Positions 9,182 through 19,248 are shown, counted from the stretch's first letter. The stretch: 64,000 nt of DNA from Variovorax dokdonensis (GCF_030316895.1 NZ_JASZYV010000001.1:1674001-1738000), one strand, 5' to 3'. The notes: a model not told the origin generated them from the sequence alone. Made by a program: numbers and translations.

Positions 9182-10387
9182 TCAGCGCCCTTGCTGCACA
9201 AAGCGGACGATGCGCCGGGCGGCTTCGACGCATTCGGCGGTGTCGGCCACCAGGGCCATGCGCACTCGGCCTCGGCCGGGGTTGACGCCGTTCACCTCGC
9301 GCGCCAGGTAGGAGCCCGGCAAGACCGTCACATTGTATTGAGCGTAGAGGGCGCGAGCGAAGGCGGCATCGTCGCCTTCCCAGGCTGCGGGCACGCCGGC
9401 CCACAGGTAGAAGCTGGCGTCGGGCAGTCGAACGTCGAGCACGGGTTCCAGCAGTGGCGTGACGGCGGCGAACTTGGCGCGGTATTGGGCACGGTTGTCC
9501 ACCACGTGCGACTCATCGCCCCAGGCGGCGACGCTGGCCGCCGCCACGGCGCCGCTCATGGCGCTGCCGTGATAGGTGCGGTAGAGCAGGAACGACTTCA
9601 TGATGGCCGCGTCACCCGCCACGAAGCCGCTGCGCAGGCCGGGCACGTTGCTGCGCTTGGACAGCGAAGTCAGGGCGATCAGATTGCGGAAGTCGTCGCG
9701 GCCCAGGCGCTTGGCGGCCTCCAGGCCACCGAGAGGCGCCTCGTCTCGGAAATAGATCTCGCTGTAGCACTCATCCGAGGCGATGACGAAACCGTATTGG
9801 TCGGACAGGTCGAAAAGCCGCTTCCATTCGTCCAGCGGCATGACGGCGCCGGTCGGGTTGCCGGGCGAGCAGACGAAGATCAGCTGGGTGCGCTTCCAGA
9901 CGTCTTCGGGCACGCTGGCCCAGTCGACCGCGAAGTTGCGCGACGGCACGCTGGGCACGTAGTAGGGCTCGGCGCCCGAGAGCAGGGCCGCGCCTTCGTA
10001 GATCTGATAGAACGGATTGGGCGACAGCACATAGGGCGCAGGCTCGCGCCGCCCGTCGACCACCGTCTGGGCCAGCGCGAACAGAGCTTCGCGCGATCCG
10101 TTGACCGGCAGCACCTGGGTGGCGGGGTCGAGGTCAAGCCCGTAGCGCTTGTGCAGCCATTGGGTGAAGGACTGGCGCAGCTTCAGGTCGCCCGCCGTGG
10201 CAGGGTAGACGGCCAGAGCGCCCATGCCGGCGGTGAGGGCGTCCTTGATGAAGCCGGGGGTAGCATGGCGCGGTTCGCCGATGCCCAGGCTGATGGGCGA
10301 GAAGGCCGGGTCCGGCGTGACGCCGGAGAACAGCTGCCGCAGCCGCTCGAAAGGGTACGGCTGCAGCTTGGCAAGCAGGGGATTCAT
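9182..10387 (-). CDS. dapC: Succinyldiaminopimelate transaminase
   Basis: A 401-residue fold-type I PLP aminotransferase. It carries [13 protein letters not shown], the [11 protein letters not shown] segment and the PLP lysine in [15 protein letters not shown]. It would convert N-succinyl-2-amino-6-oxopimelate to N-succinyl-LL-diaminopimelate, the step between DapD and DapE, both of which are encoded next to it. The start at 10387 ([19 protein letters not shown]) is the conventional one; the frame is open upstream without homology. The context makes DapC much more likely than a general aspartate aminotransferase. Confidence 0.92.
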   Translation of the reverse strand: MNPLLAKLQPYPFERLRQLFSGVTPDPAFSPISLGIGEPRHATPGFIKDALTAGMGALAVYPATAGDLKLRQSFTQWLHKRYGLDLDPATQVLPVNGSREALFALAQTVVDGRREPAPYVLSPNPFYQIYEGAALLSGAEPYYVPSVPSRNFAVDWASVPEDVWKRTQLIFVCSPGNPTGAVMPLDEWKRLFDLSDQYGFVIASDECYSEIYFRDEAPLGGLEAAKRLGRDDFRNLIALTSLSKRSNVPGLRSGFVAGDAAIMKSFLLYRTYHGSAMSGAVAAASVAAWGDESHVVDNRAQYRAKFAAVTPLLEPVLDVRLPDASFYLWAGVPAAWEGDDAAFARALYAQYNVTVLPGSYLAREVNGVNPGRGRVRMALVADTAECVEAARRIVRFVQQGR

Positions 10388-10485
10388 GCCGCCGATTATC
10401 GGCCACTGCACGTAGGCGCAACGATTCGACAACGTTGCCGGATGCGGCGCGGGGCCCGGGCACTGCGCGCCGGGCAAAGAGCCGA

Positions 10486-11835
10486 TCAGCCCAGCCGCTT
10501 GACCAGCACCTGGCTCTTGCGATCCCAGTTGTATTTCTTCTTGCGCGCCTCGGGCAGCCACTCCGGGTCGACCTGCTTGAAGCCGCGCTTGATGAACCAG
10601 TGCATCGTCCGGGTGGTGAGCACGAAGATGCTTTCCATGCCCATCGCCTTGGCGCGCTGTTCCACGCGCTTGAGGATGCGCTCGCCGTCGCCTTGCGACT
10701 GCGATTGCGACGAGACCGTCAGCGCGGCCATTTCGCCCGTTCGCGCCTCGGGGTACGGGTAGAGCGCAGCGCAGCCGAAGATCACGCCGTCGTGCTCGAT
10801 CACGGTGTAGAGGTTGACGTCGCGTTCGATCTCGGTCCGGCTGCGCTTGACCAGGGTGCCGTCCCGTTCGAAAGGCTCGATCAGTTGCAGGATGCCGCCG
10901 ATGTCGTCCACCGTGGCTTCGCGCAGGCTTTCGAGCTTCTCGTCGACCACCATGGTGCCGATGCCGTCGTGCACGTACACCTCGAGCAACAGCGAGCCGT
11001 CCACCGAGAACGGGATGATGTGGTTGCGCTCGACGCCGCCAGCACAGGCTTTCACGCAGTGCTGCAGATAGAAGGCGGTGTCCGTCGGGCGCTGGGGCGC
11101 GGGCAGCGAGGCCAGCAGCTTCTTGGCGTCCGCCAGCGGAAGTTCGGTGTCGATGGGGTTGTCTTCGCTGGCCGGCTGGCTCGGGTCCTGGGCGATGCCG
11201 GCCACCTCGGTCAGGAAGATCAGCTTGTCGGCCTGGATGGCCGTGGCCACGCTGGTGGCGACCTCTTCCATCGTCAGGTTGAAGGCCTCGCCAGTGGGAG
11301 AAAAACCGAAGGGCGACAGCAGCACCATGGCGCCGAAGTCGAGCGCACGCCTTATGCCGGCCACGTCCACCTTGCGCACCAACCCCGAATGCATGAAGTC
11401 CACCCCGTCGACCACGCCGACCGGACGGGCGGTGATGAAGTTGCCCGAGATCACGCGCACCGTGGCGCCGGCCATCGGCGTGTTGGGCAGGCCCTGGCTG
11501 AAGGCGGCTTCGATCTCATAGCGCAACTGGCCGGCGGCCTCCTGCGCGCAGTCGAGCGCCACTTCGTCCGTGATGCGAATGCCGTGCGAGTAGCGCGCCT
11601 CGTGCCCCTTGGCGCGCAGCTGCTCGTTCACCTGCGGCCGGAAGCCGTGCACCAGCACGACCTTCACGCCCATGCTCTGGATCAGCGCCAGATCCTGGGC
11701 GATGGCCTGCAGCTTGCCGGCGGCGATGGCCTCGCCCGCCATGGCCACGACGAAGGTCTTGCCGCGGTGCATGTGGATGTACGGCGCGACCGACCGGAAC
11801 CACGGGACGAAGGTGAAGTTGAAGACAGTGGACAT
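10486..11835 (-). CDS. argA: Amino-acid N-acetyltransferase (N-acetylglutamate synthase)
   Basis: A 449-residue classical ArgA with an N-terminal amino-acid-kinase-like domain (about 1-290) fused to a C-terminal GNAT acetyltransferase domain (about 300-449). Visible features are FVVAMAGEAIAAGKLQAIAQ, the PFGFSPTGEAFNLTMEEVA segment, and the GNAT elements EMAALTVSSQSQSQGDGERI and GMESIFVLTTRTMHWFIKRG. It makes N-acetylglutamate, the first step of linear arginine biosynthesis; the kinase-like domain is the site of arginine feedback in the family. It is divergent from hrpA (115 nt apart). Confidence 0.95.
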   Translation of the reverse strand: MSTVFNFTFVPWFRSVAPYIHMHRGKTFVVAMAGEAIAAGKLQAIAQDLALIQSMGVKVVLVHGFRPQVNEQLRAKGHEARYSHGIRITDEVALDCAQEAAGQLRYEIEAAFSQGLPNTPMAGATVRVISGNFITARPVGVVDGVDFMHSGLVRKVDVAGIRRALDFGAMVLLSPFGFSPTGEAFNLTMEEVATSVATAIQADKLIFLTEVAGIAQDPSQPASEDNPIDTELPLADAKKLLASLPAPQRPTDTAFYLQHCVKACAGGVERNHIIPFSVDGSLLLEVYVHDGIGTMVVDEKLESLREATVDDIGGILQLIEPFERDGTLVKRSRTEIERDVNLYTVIEHDGVIFGCAALYPYPEARTGEMAALTVSSQSQSQGDGERILKRVEQRAKAMGMESIFVLTTRTMHWFIKRGFKQVDPEWLPEARKKKYNWDRKSQVLVKRLG

Positions 11836-11950
11836 GCAGCTGGGAACAGTGGGGCCGGCGGCAATCCGCCACGCCGCAAGCGTCGGGCGGGGATAATCCC
11901 GCGATTGTCCACGAAGCTTTTCTTCCGGGCTTGCCGCCCGGCCATTTCGT

Positions 11951-14900
11951 TTGTCTGACACCACTGTCTCCCCGCCCGCACTGAAGATCGAATTCCCCGA
12001 CGCGCTGCCGGTTTCCGCCCGGCGCGACGAGATTGCCGCCGCCATCGAAGCTCACCAGGTCGTCATCGTGTGCGGCGAGACCGGCTCGGGCAAGACCACG
12101 CAACTGCCCAAGATCGCGCTTGCCCTGGGGCGCGGGCGGATCCATGCCGCGCCCGGAAAAGGCCGCCTGATCGGACACACGCAGCCACGCCGGATTGCAG
12201 CCAGTTCGGTGGCCAAGCGGATTGCGGAAGAGCTGAACACGCCGCTGGGCGAGGTGGTGGGCTACAAGGTTCGCTTCCAGGACCGCCTGTCGCGCGACGC
12301 ATCGGTCAAGCTGATGACCGACGGCATCCTGCTGGCCGAGACGCAGACCGATCCGCTGCTCAAGGCCTATGACACGCTGATCATCGACGAGGCGCACGAG
12401 CGCTCGCTGAACATCGACTTTCTGCTCGGCTACCTGCGCGAGATCCTGCCGCGGCGGCCCGATCTCAAGGTGATCGTCACGTCGGCCACCATCGACGCGG
12501 ACCGCTTTGCGCGACACTTCGCCTCGCTCCGGCCCGGCGCGGCCGAGCCCGTGCCGGCGCCAGTCATCATGGTCTCGGGCCGGACCTATCCGGTGGAGAT
12601 GCGCTGGCGACCGTTCGAGGAATCGCGGGACCACGACGTCAACGATGCGATCGCCGAAGGTGTCGACGAACTGTGGCGCGACCCGCGTGACTCGGGTGAC
12701 ATCCTCGCCTTCCTGCCCGGCGAGCGCGAGATTCGCGAAGCCGCCGACCATCTCAGGCGCCACCTCGCGCACCAGCCCCTGCTGCGCAATGCCGAGGTCC
12801 TGCCGCTTTTCGCACGCCTGTCGCAGGCCGAGCAGGATCGCGTATTTCAGGCCCACGCCGGCCGCCGCATCGTGCTGGCCACCAACGTGGCCGAGACGTC
12901 GCTGACCGTCCCGGGCATTCGCTACGTGATCGACGTGGGCACCGCCCGGGTCAAGCGCTACAGCCTGCGCAGCAAGGTCGAGCAATTGCAGGTCGAGCCG
13001 ATCAGCCAGGCTGCGGCCAACCAGCGCGCCGGCCGATGCGGGCGCGTGGCCAATGGCATCTGCATCCGGCTGTACGCGGAGGATGACTTCAAGGCGCGCC
13101 CCCGCTTCACCGACCCGGAGATCCTGCGCAGTTCGCTCGCCGGGGTCATCCTGCGGATGAAGTCGCTGCACCTGGGCGATGTGGAGCGCTTTCCGTTTCT
13201 GGAGGCGCCGTCGAAGCGGGCCATCACCGACGGCTACCAGTTGCTGGGCGAACTGGGTGCGGTCGACGACGCCAACGAATTGACGCCCACCGGCGCCGAA
13301 CTGGCGCGACTTCCGCTCGACCCGCGGGTCGGCCGCATGATTCTCGAAGCCCGCACGCGCGGCGCGCTCCAGGAGGTGTTGGTCATCGCGTCAGCCTTGT
13401 CGGTGCAGGATGTGCGCGACCGTCCGCTGGAAGCACAGGCCCAGGCCGACCAGGCGCATGCCAAGTTCGATGACGAGAAGAGCGAGTTCAGCGGCTACCT
13501 GCGTCTCTGGCAATGGATCCACGAGGCCCGTGGCGGCCACGGTCAGGAGGGCGATCGGCACAAGCTGAGCAACCGGCAGTACGAGCAGCTGCTGCGCCAG
13601 AACTTCGTCAACGTGCGTCGGGTGCGCGAGTGGCGCGACACGCATTCACAACTGCTGACGGTGGTCACCGAGCACAAGTGGCGGCTCAACCAGCAGCCGG
13701 CCACCTACGAGCAACTGCACCTGTCGATGCTCTCGGGCCTTCTGGGCAACATCGGCTGCAAGCTGGACGAGGAGGGCGCGGGCTCCGGCGAATACCTGGG
13801 TGCGCGCGGCATCAAGTTCCACCGGCATCCCGGCGCCCACCTGAAGAAGAAGCCGGGGCGCTGGATCGTCTGCGCGGAGCTGGTGGAGACCACGCGCCTC
13901 TTCGGGCGCGGCATCGCCAACGTCGAACCACGCTGGATTGAACAGGCTGCGGGCCATCTGCTGAAAAGACAGGTGCTCGATCCGCACTGGGAGAAGAAAG
14001 AAGCGCGCGTCGTCGCCTTCGAGCGTGCGACGCTCTATGGCCTGGTGGTCTACAGCGGCCGCCGCGTGGACTATGCGCAGGTCGATCCGGCCGGTGCCCG
14101 CGAGGTGTTCATCCGCGAGGCGCTCGTCGCGCAGGACTGGGACAGCCAGTTGCCCTTCCTGCAGGCCAATCGCAAGCTGGTGCGCGAGGTCGAGCAGCTC
14201 GAACACAAGTCGCGCCGCCAGGATGTGCTGGTCGACGAGCAGCTCATCTTCGCCTTCTACGACGCACAGGTGCCCGCGGACGTGGCCAGTGGCGACCAGT
14301 TCGAACGCTGGTGGCGCGCCGCCTCCAGGGAGCAGCCGAAGCTGCTGCATCTGACCCGCGAGGAGTTGATGCGCCATCAGGCCGCCGGCATCACGGCCCA
14401 GGCCTTTCCACCGACGGTGAAGCTGGGCGGGGTCGATTGCGCGGCCACCTACCTGCACGAGCCGGGCGACGCCCGCGACGGCCTGACCGTGACGGTGCCG
14501 CTGTTCGTTCTCAACCAAGTTGCCGAAGAGCGCTGCGAATGGCTGGTGCCAGGCATGCTCAAGGACAAGATCCAGGCGCTGCTCAAGAGCCTTCCGCAAA
14601 AGCCCCGCGCACGGCTGGTGCCGCTGCCCGAGTCCGCTTCCAAGCTGACCGGGCTGTTGGGCACGCCGGAGGAATTTGGCAAGGGTTCACTGACCGATGC
14701 CTTGCTGCGCCATGTGCGCGAGATGACCGGGCTCGACGTCAAGCGCGCCGACTTCAAGCTCGAGATGCTGGCGCCGCACCTGTTCATGAACCTGCGGGTC
14801 GTCGACGAGCATGGGCGACAGCTGGGCATTGGCCGCAACCTGGGCGCGCTGCGCTCGGAGCTCGGTACCAAGGCGCGGGGCGCATTCCAGGCGCTGGCGG

Positions 14901-15880
14901 GCCTGCAAGCCAGAAAAGCCGCGCAAGCGCCATCCGTGGCGACGGAAAAGGCAGCGCCGGTCGCATCGCGTTCCGGGGCTGAGGCAAAGCCGGATGCCGC
15001 CGGCAAGAGCAACGCGCCTGCCGGCCAAGCCGATCGGCGCTACGCCGACTGGTCGTTCGGCGAACTGCCTGAATTGATGGAACTGCGACGCGGCGGCCAG
15101 ACACTGATCGGTTTTCCCGCGTTGGTGGACGATGGCGACGCCGTGCGCATCGAAGTCTTCGACGAGCCCGAGGTGGCCGCGCTGCGCCATCGCGCCGGTC
15201 TGCGCAGGCTCTTTGCGCTGCAGATTCGCGACGCCATCAAGTATCTGGAGAAGAACATCCCCGATCTGCAGAAGATGGCGATGGCCTTCATGCCGCTGGG
15301 CACCATGGAGGAATTGCGGGCCCAGATCATCGACGTGGCGCTGGAGCGCGCGTTTCTGCTGGAGCCATTGCCGAGCGACGCGGCGTCGTTCGCGCGTCGG
15401 CTGGAAGAGGGGCGCGGCCGCCTCACGCTCATCGCCAACGAGATCGCGCGGCTGGCGGGCGTCGTGCTTGCCGAATATGCGCAAGCCGCTCGCAAGATCA
15501 AGGACACGAAAGTTCAGCCCGAATCGGTGCAGGATGCGGCGCAGCAACTTCAGCGGCTGGTCGGCAAGCGCTTCATTGCGGACACGCCGTGGACGCAGTT
15601 GCAGCACTTCGCGCGCTACCTCAAGGGCATCGTCTTGCGATTGGAGAAGTTGCGCGCCGATCCAGCCCGCGATGCCCAGAAGCTTGCCGAGCTGCGGCCG
15701 CAGGAGTCGCGCTATTGGCGACTCGTGGCGGAGCGCAAGGGCGTGCAGGACGAGCGGCTGCGAGAATTTCGCTGGCTGCTCGAGGAGTTGCGGGTGAGCT
15801 TCTTCGCGCAGGAGTTGCGCACACCGCAGCCGGTGAGCATCAAGCGGCTGGACAAGGCCTGGGCGCAACTGGGCCATTGA
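11951..15880 (+). CDS. hrpA: ATP-dependent RNA helicase HrpA
   Basis: A 1309-residue DEAH-box helicase, the usual length for full HrpA. Walker A GETGSGKT lies at 42-49, the DEAH box at 146-149, SAT in VIVTSATIDADRF, and QRAGRCGRV in motif VI. An OB-fold and a long C-terminal DUF3418-type region (about 700-1309) follow, with KFHRHPGAHLKKKPGRWIV. In E. coli HrpA takes part in ribosome rescue and mRNA processing. The start is a TTG with no upstream in-frame ATG before the argA promoter region. An Ala/Lys-rich insertion (about 975-1020) separates C-terminal segments. It converges with the glycosyltransferase gene 39 nt downstream. Confidence 0.94.
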   Translation: MSDTTVSPPALKIEFPDALPVSARRDEIAAAIEAHQVVIVCGETGSGKTTQLPKIALALGRGRIHAAPGKGRLIGHTQPRRIAASSVAKRIAEELNTPLGEVVGYKVRFQDRLSRDASVKLMTDGILLAETQTDPLLKAYDTLIIDEAHERSLNIDFLLGYLREILPRRPDLKVIVTSATIDADRFARHFASLRPGAAEPVPAPVIMVSGRTYPVEMRWRPFEESRDHDVNDAIAEGVDELWRDPRDSGDILAFLPGEREIREAADHLRRHLAHQPLLRNAEVLPLFARLSQAEQDRVFQAHAGRRIVLATNVAETSLTVPGIRYVIDVGTARVKRYSLRSKVEQLQVEPISQAAANQRAGRCGRVANGICIRLYAEDDFKARPRFTDPEILRSSLAGVILRMKSLHLGDVERFPFLEAPSKRAITDGYQLLGELGAVDDANELTPTGAELARLPLDPRVGRMILEARTRGALQEVLVIASALSVQDVRDRPLEAQAQADQAHAKFDDEKSEFSGYLRLWQWIHEARGGHGQEGDRHKLSNRQYEQLLRQNFVNVRRVREWRDTHSQLLTVVTEHKWRLNQQPATYEQLHLSMLSGLLGNIGCKLDEEGAGSGEYLGARGIKFHRHPGAHLKKKPGRWIVCAELVETTRLFGRGIANVEPRWIEQAAGHLLKRQVLDPHWEKKEARVVAFERATLYGLVVYSGRRVDYAQVDPAGAREVFIREALVAQDWDSQLPFLQANRKLVREVEQLEHKSRRQDVLVDEQLIFAFYDAQVPADVASGDQFERWWRAASREQPKLLHLTREELMRHQAAGITAQAFPPTVKLGGVDCAATYLHEPGDARDGLTVTVPLFVLNQVAEERCEWLVPGMLKDKIQALLKSLPQKPRARLVPLPESASKLTGLLGTPEEFGKGSLTDALLRHVREMTGLDVKRADFKLEMLAPHLFMNLRVVDEHGRQLGIGRNLGALRSELGTKARGAFQALAGLQARKAAQAPSVATEKAAPVASRSGAEAKPDAAGKSNAPAGQADRRYADWSFGELPELMELRRGGQTLIGFPALVDDGDAVRIEVFDEPEVAALRHRAGLRRLFALQIRDAIKYLEKNIPDLQKMAMAFMPLGTMEELRAQIIDVALERAFLLEPLPSDAASFARRLEEGRGRLTLIANEIARLAGVVLAEYAQAARKIKDTKVQPESVQDAAQQLQRLVGKRFIADTPWTQLQHFARYLKGIVLRLEKLRADPARDAQKLAELRPQESRYWRLVAERKGVQDERLREFRWLLEELRVSFFAQELRTPQPVSIKRLDKAWAQLGH

Positions 15881-15919
15881 CCGCCCATCGTCGCGCCTGG
15901 CGGCGATTCCGGGGCGGGG

Positions 15920-16702
15920 TCAGGCCTGAAACGGTGGCAGGCGCAAAAGGCGCCGCCCGATCAGCACCGGCAGGCGCAGCACGAAGCCGAGCATCAGGCG
16001 CACGTGCATCCAGCTGAGCAGCAGGTTGTCGCGCACGTAGTTGAAATGCGAGACACCGCCTTCCTCGGGCTTGAGGTATTTCACCGGTGCGTCCACGTCC
16101 ACAGGCTTCACGCCGCGCCACGCCAGACGCACCACGGCTTCGGTGTCGAAGTCGAAGCGGCGCATCCATTGCTGCGCCTCCATGATGGACAGCAACTCGG
16201 CAACCGGATACACGCGAAACCCATACAGCGAATCCCCGATGCCGGCGAACAGCGTCTCGACCTGGGTCCAGGTGTTGGAGATGCGCCTGCCGCGCACGCG
16301 CAGCAACGGCGCGCTGGCGTCGAAGACGGGCTTGCCCAGCACCATGGTTTCGGGCCGCGCCTGTGAGCGTCGCATGAATTCGGCGATGAGATCGGCCGGG
16401 TGCTGCCCGTCCGAGTCCATGGTCAGGGCGTGGGTGAAGCCCGCCGCATGCGCTTCGCGCAGGCCATGGAGCACGGCAGAGCCCTTGCCCTCGTTGGTGG
16501 GCAGGCACCACACGCGCAGGCCCGGGTCTTGCGCCGCCATGGTCTGGAGGCGCTCACCGGTACCGTCGGTGCTGCCATCGATCACCACCCATACCGGCGC
16601 CCATTGGGCGCGCGCAGCGGCGACGGTCGAGAACAATCGTTCGCCGGTGTTGTAGCTGGGAATCAGGACGAGGTGGGTACGCGAAGGTTCTGGTTGGGGC
16701 AT
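15920..16702 (-). CDS. Family 2 glycosyltransferase
   Basis: A 260-residue GT-A fold glycosyltransferase. It begins VLIPSYNTGERL, carries the nucleotide-sugar Asp motif DSDGQHPADL, and RGRRISNTWTQVETLFAGIGDSLYGFR resembles dolichol-phosphate mannosyltransferase-like enzymes. A moderately hydrophobic C-terminal helix (LMLGFVLRLPVLIG) may touch the membrane. Its start overlaps the acyltransferase gene by 40 nt, so it is the last gene of a four-gene operon with the methyltransferase, XanB2-like chorismatase and acyltransferase. Glycosyltransferases of this kind occur in aryl polyene/xanthomonadin clusters; that role is inferred from context only. Confidence 0.85.
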   Translation of the reverse strand: MPQPEPSRTHLVLIPSYNTGERLFSTVAAARAQWAPVWVVIDGSTDGTGERLQTMAAQDPGLRVWCLPTNEGKGSAVLHGLREAHAAGFTHALTMDSDGQHPADLIAEFMRRSQARPETMVLGKPVFDASAPLLRVRGRRISNTWTQVETLFAGIGDSLYGFRVYPVAELLSIMEAQQWMRRFDFDTEAVVRLAWRGVKPVDVDAPVKYLKPEEGGVSHFNYVRDNLLLSWMHVRLMLGFVLRLPVLIGRRLLRLPPFQA

Positions 16703-17442
16703 GCATCTGGAGCGTCGAAGGCGCGCTCTTCAAGGGACTCGCGATAGTAGCGTTCAAGTTCGGCCAGAAGATTGTTGCCGTTGGTTTCTGGCGAAAAGCG
16801 CCGGCCCAGCCGCAGTCGGAACCGGATCGGAAGGGGCGGGACGCGTCCGATGGGCCAGCCTTTTCGCAGGTAGGGCGTGTCGGTTTCTATGAAGACGGTC
16901 TGGATGGGCGCCTGCGCCATGCGCGAGATCAGGGTGACGCTGGGCCGGAAGGTGTCGAGCGGTGGTGTTTCCGTGCGGGTGCCCTCCGGAAAGACCACCA
17001 GTTGCCCGCCGGATCGCAAGTCGGCGACTGCCTGCCGGATCATGATGCGCGCCGATGCGTTGCTGACATAACGCGCCAGCCTCGCCCCCGAGCCCAGGAA
17101 GATGTTGCGCAGCAGGCTCGCTTTCATGATGCAGGCACTTCGCGGCAGCCGTGCCACCAGCAGCAGCGCGTCGAGCATGGTGGGGTGGTTGGCCACGATG
17201 ATGAGGCCACGCTCGTTGCGCAGCACGTCCAGGCAGTGGTCGTCGATCTGCATCAGGCCGCAGGCCTGGGCCGCCGACCAGAACAGCCGGTAGCCATACG
17301 CGATGCCGGCGCGCCCCACGGCGCGGCCTTGGCGCTCGGGCAACAGGTGAAGGGGCAGCGCCAGCAGGTTCCAGATGAGCGAGATCAGGCCGAGAAACAG
17401 CAACAGGGCGTACATCCCGGCGCCACGCACAAGGTTCGGCAT
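16663..17442 (-). CDS. Lysophospholipid-type acyltransferase
   Basis: A 259-residue membrane-associated acyltransferase of the PlsC-like family. An N-terminal hydrophobic helix (MYALLLFLGLISLIWNLLAL) is followed by the catalytic NHPTMLD box (His86-Asp91) and the FPEGTR box (151-156). It probably attaches an acyl or polyene chain to a lipid or polyol acceptor. It follows the chorismatase gene by 16 nt and overlaps the glycosyltransferase by 40 nt. In aryl polyene clusters a similar acyltransferase is thought to anchor the pigment in the outer membrane; a general phosphatidic-acid role is the alternative. Confidence 0.87.
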   Translation of the reverse strand: MPNLVRGAGMYALLLFLGLISLIWNLLALPLHLLPERQGRAVGRAGIAYGYRLFWSAAQACGLMQIDDHCLDVLRNERGLIIVANHPTMLDALLLVARLPRSACIMKASLLRNIFLGSGARLARYVSNASARIMIRQAVADLRSGGQLVVFPEGTRTETPPLDTFRPSVTLISRMAQAPIQTVFIETDTPYLRKGWPIGRVPPLPIRFRLRLGRRFSPETNGNNLLAELERYYRESLEERAFDAPDACPNQNLRVPTSS

Positions 17443-17458
17443 CTTCTACCCTTGCTGC

Positions 17459-18487
17459 TCAGCGCGAGAGCGCCCCGGACGCCACGGCATGGGCTTCGAT
17501 CTCGACCAGCAGGTCGTGGCGGCAGATATCTGCTTCGAGGAACACCGCGTGCCGCAGGGCGGGGGCTTGCGGGCCCAGGGCCTTGACCAGGACGTCGCGG
17601 ATGGTCGGGGCCTGAGCGGGGTGCCGCACGTAGACCACGAGGTGCAGCTCGTCCAGTGAGTAGCGGGCGTCGCAGCGACGATGCGCGGCGTCCAGCACCG
17701 CCTGCAGGTTGCGCAGCGTCTCGCGCGTCTGCTCGGCCACGTCGCCCGGATGCACGCTGGCGTGTCCCACGATGCTGGCGGTGCCCGAGATGAAAAGCGC
17801 CAGTTGATCGTCACCCAGTTCGGCCAGTGCCGCACGGGAGAAGAGCGGAGGACGTGGGCCGTAGTCCGAGGGGTAGCGATAGGCGGAGACCTGTCTCGGA
17901 TTCTCGATGGCAACGGGCGCACGTTGCCCGGCCAGGAAGCGGATCGACAGGCCGCCGCGGTGCACGCCCAGGGCACAAGCCGCCGGTGCGCCTTCGAGCA
18001 CACCCAGCCCGGCGTCGGTGAAGGCGCGCTGTCGTCCCACGTTGAACTGCCGGTAGCGTTCGAGGCCGCCGCCGTCCTCGTTGATGCGCGGCAGGTAGTT
18101 CCACAGTCGAAGCAGGTGGGGCGTGCCTGCCTGTTTGAGCGCGTCGAACAGTTGGCGGTAGCCCTGGTAGGCCAGCTCTTCCAGGTCGCCCTGGCGCTGC
18201 TCGTGCAGCTCGATCATGCCCAGGCTCCATTGGCCGTCTGACCGCCAACGCGCAGCGCCTGCGCAGCCGCTGCGCAGTTCGGCGCCGGCTTGCCAAAGGT
18301 CGGCCATTGCGGGTGCGGAGCCCAGGGGTGTGGCCTCGACCGGGGCGATCCAGTCGGCGCCGCCCCCTTCGCCATAGGCCAGGGCGCCCAGTGCAGGTAA
18401 TGAGGCATCGATGCTGCCGCGCAGCTGGCTCAAAGGCAGGCGACGAACCTGCAGCGGGGAAAAACTCAAGGTATCGGAGACGCTCAC
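17459..18487 (-). CDS. Chorismatase of the FkbO/Hyg5/XanB2 family
   Basis: A 342-residue protein matching chorismate-cleaving enzymes that give 3- or 4-hydroxybenzoate or a dihydroxycyclohexadiene acid. The diagnostic segments are RLWNYLPRIN (127-136), SGTASIVGH (234-242) and EADICRHDLLVEIEA (318-332); the C-terminal half has the RidA-like fold of this family. The start is a GTG whose last bases overlap the methyltransferase stop (GTGA), giving translational coupling. In Xanthomonas XanB2 supplies hydroxybenzoates both for pigment and for ubiquinone. Which product this enzyme makes cannot be told by eye. Confidence 0.85.
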   Translation of the reverse strand: MSVSDTLSFSPLQVRRLPLSQLRGSIDASLPALGALAYGEGGGADWIAPVEATPLGSAPAMADLWQAGAELRSGCAGAARWRSDGQWSLGMIELHEQRQGDLEELAYQGYRQLFDALKQAGTPHLLRLWNYLPRINEDGGGLERYRQFNVGRQRAFTDAGLGVLEGAPAACALGVHRGGLSIRFLAGQRAPVAIENPRQVSAYRYPSDYGPRPPLFSRAALAELGDDQLALFISGTASIVGHASVHPGDVAEQTRETLRNLQAVLDAAHRRCDARYSLDELHLVVYVRHPAQAPTIRDVLVKALGPQAPALRHAVFLEADICRHDLLVEIEAHAVASGALSR

Positions 18488-19248
18488 GGGGCCTTGCTCG
18501 CGGTGTATTCGGAAAATATGCCCAGTTCCAGATGTTGGCGAACATCCCGGAATCCGGCATTGCGCAGTGCCTGCATCACCGCTTCGGGCGCAATGCACGC
18601 CTCGATGGTGTCCCAGTAGTAGCGCCACAGTTCGGCCGAATCCTTCTTCTGGCCGGCCAGCCTGGCGACCCAGGGCACCACACTGCGCATGTAGAGCTTG
18701 AGCGCCGACATACCCAGCGAAGTGCGCGGCCGCGTGATCTCCAGGATGACCAGACGGCCGCCCGGCCGCAGAACGCGATGGAACTCGGCAAAGGACGCCG
18801 TCACGTCGTCGATGTGGCGCAGTGCGTAGCCCATGCTGAGGAAATCGCAGCTGGCATCGGGGCGGGGCAGTGCCTGGGCCATGCCCTGCACCAGCTCGAC
18901 GCCGGGCAGGTGCACTTCGCCCATCATGCCGGGACTGGGGTCGACGCCCACGAGCTTGCCAGTCGGGCCGATGATCGCCAGCGCTTCGGCCGCCACCATG
19001 CCCGTACCGATGCCGACGTCCAGCACCTGCATTCCGGCGGTGAGGCCCGCGCGTTCGAGGGCCTTGCGGCGATACCACCGGCCCGAGCCGAACGCCAGCA
19101 CCCGCTCGATGCGCTCGTAGTCGGGCGCTGTCTCATCGAAGATACGCTGGAGGAAGGCCCGGTGTTCCGACTCGTCCTTGTAGTAGTCGGACAGCTGCGC
19201 ATGAGGCGCAAGGTTGGACGAGCCGGTCGGCGTGGGCGGGTTCTGCAT
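18484..19248 (-). CDS. Class I SAM-dependent methyltransferase (UbiE-like)
   Basis: A 254-residue methyltransferase with the SAM site VLDVGIGTGMVAAE (75-88), an acidic loop GVDPSPGMM and the post-motif HRVLRPGGRLVILEITRP. The sequence resembles UbiE/COQ5, but the operon (chorismatase, acyltransferase, glycosyltransferase) points to an aryl polyene/pigment methyltransferase rather than the housekeeping ubiquinone enzyme. The start at 19248 was chosen over a longer frame because the extra 66 codons are unlike homologs and overlap the promoter region shared with yebC. It is the first gene of the operon. Confidence 0.82.
   Translation of the reverse strand: MQNPPTPTGSSNLAPHAQLSDYYKDESEHRAFLQRIFDETAPDYERIERVLAFGSGRWYRRKALERAGLTAGMQVLDVGIGTGMVAAEALAIIGPTGKLVGVDPSPGMMGEVHLPGVELVQGMAQALPRPDASCDFLSMGYALRHIDDVTASFAEFHRVLRPGGRLVILEITRPRTSLGMSALKLYMRSVVPWVARLAGQKKDSAELWRYYWDTIEACIAPEAVMQALRNAGFRDVRQHLELGIFSEYTASKAP

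Noticed and set aside
18484..19248. Housekeeping UbiE of ubiquinone synthesis
   Set aside because: The sequence is UbiE-like, but the operon with chorismatase, acyltransferase and glycosyltransferase points elsewhere, so no gene symbol was given.
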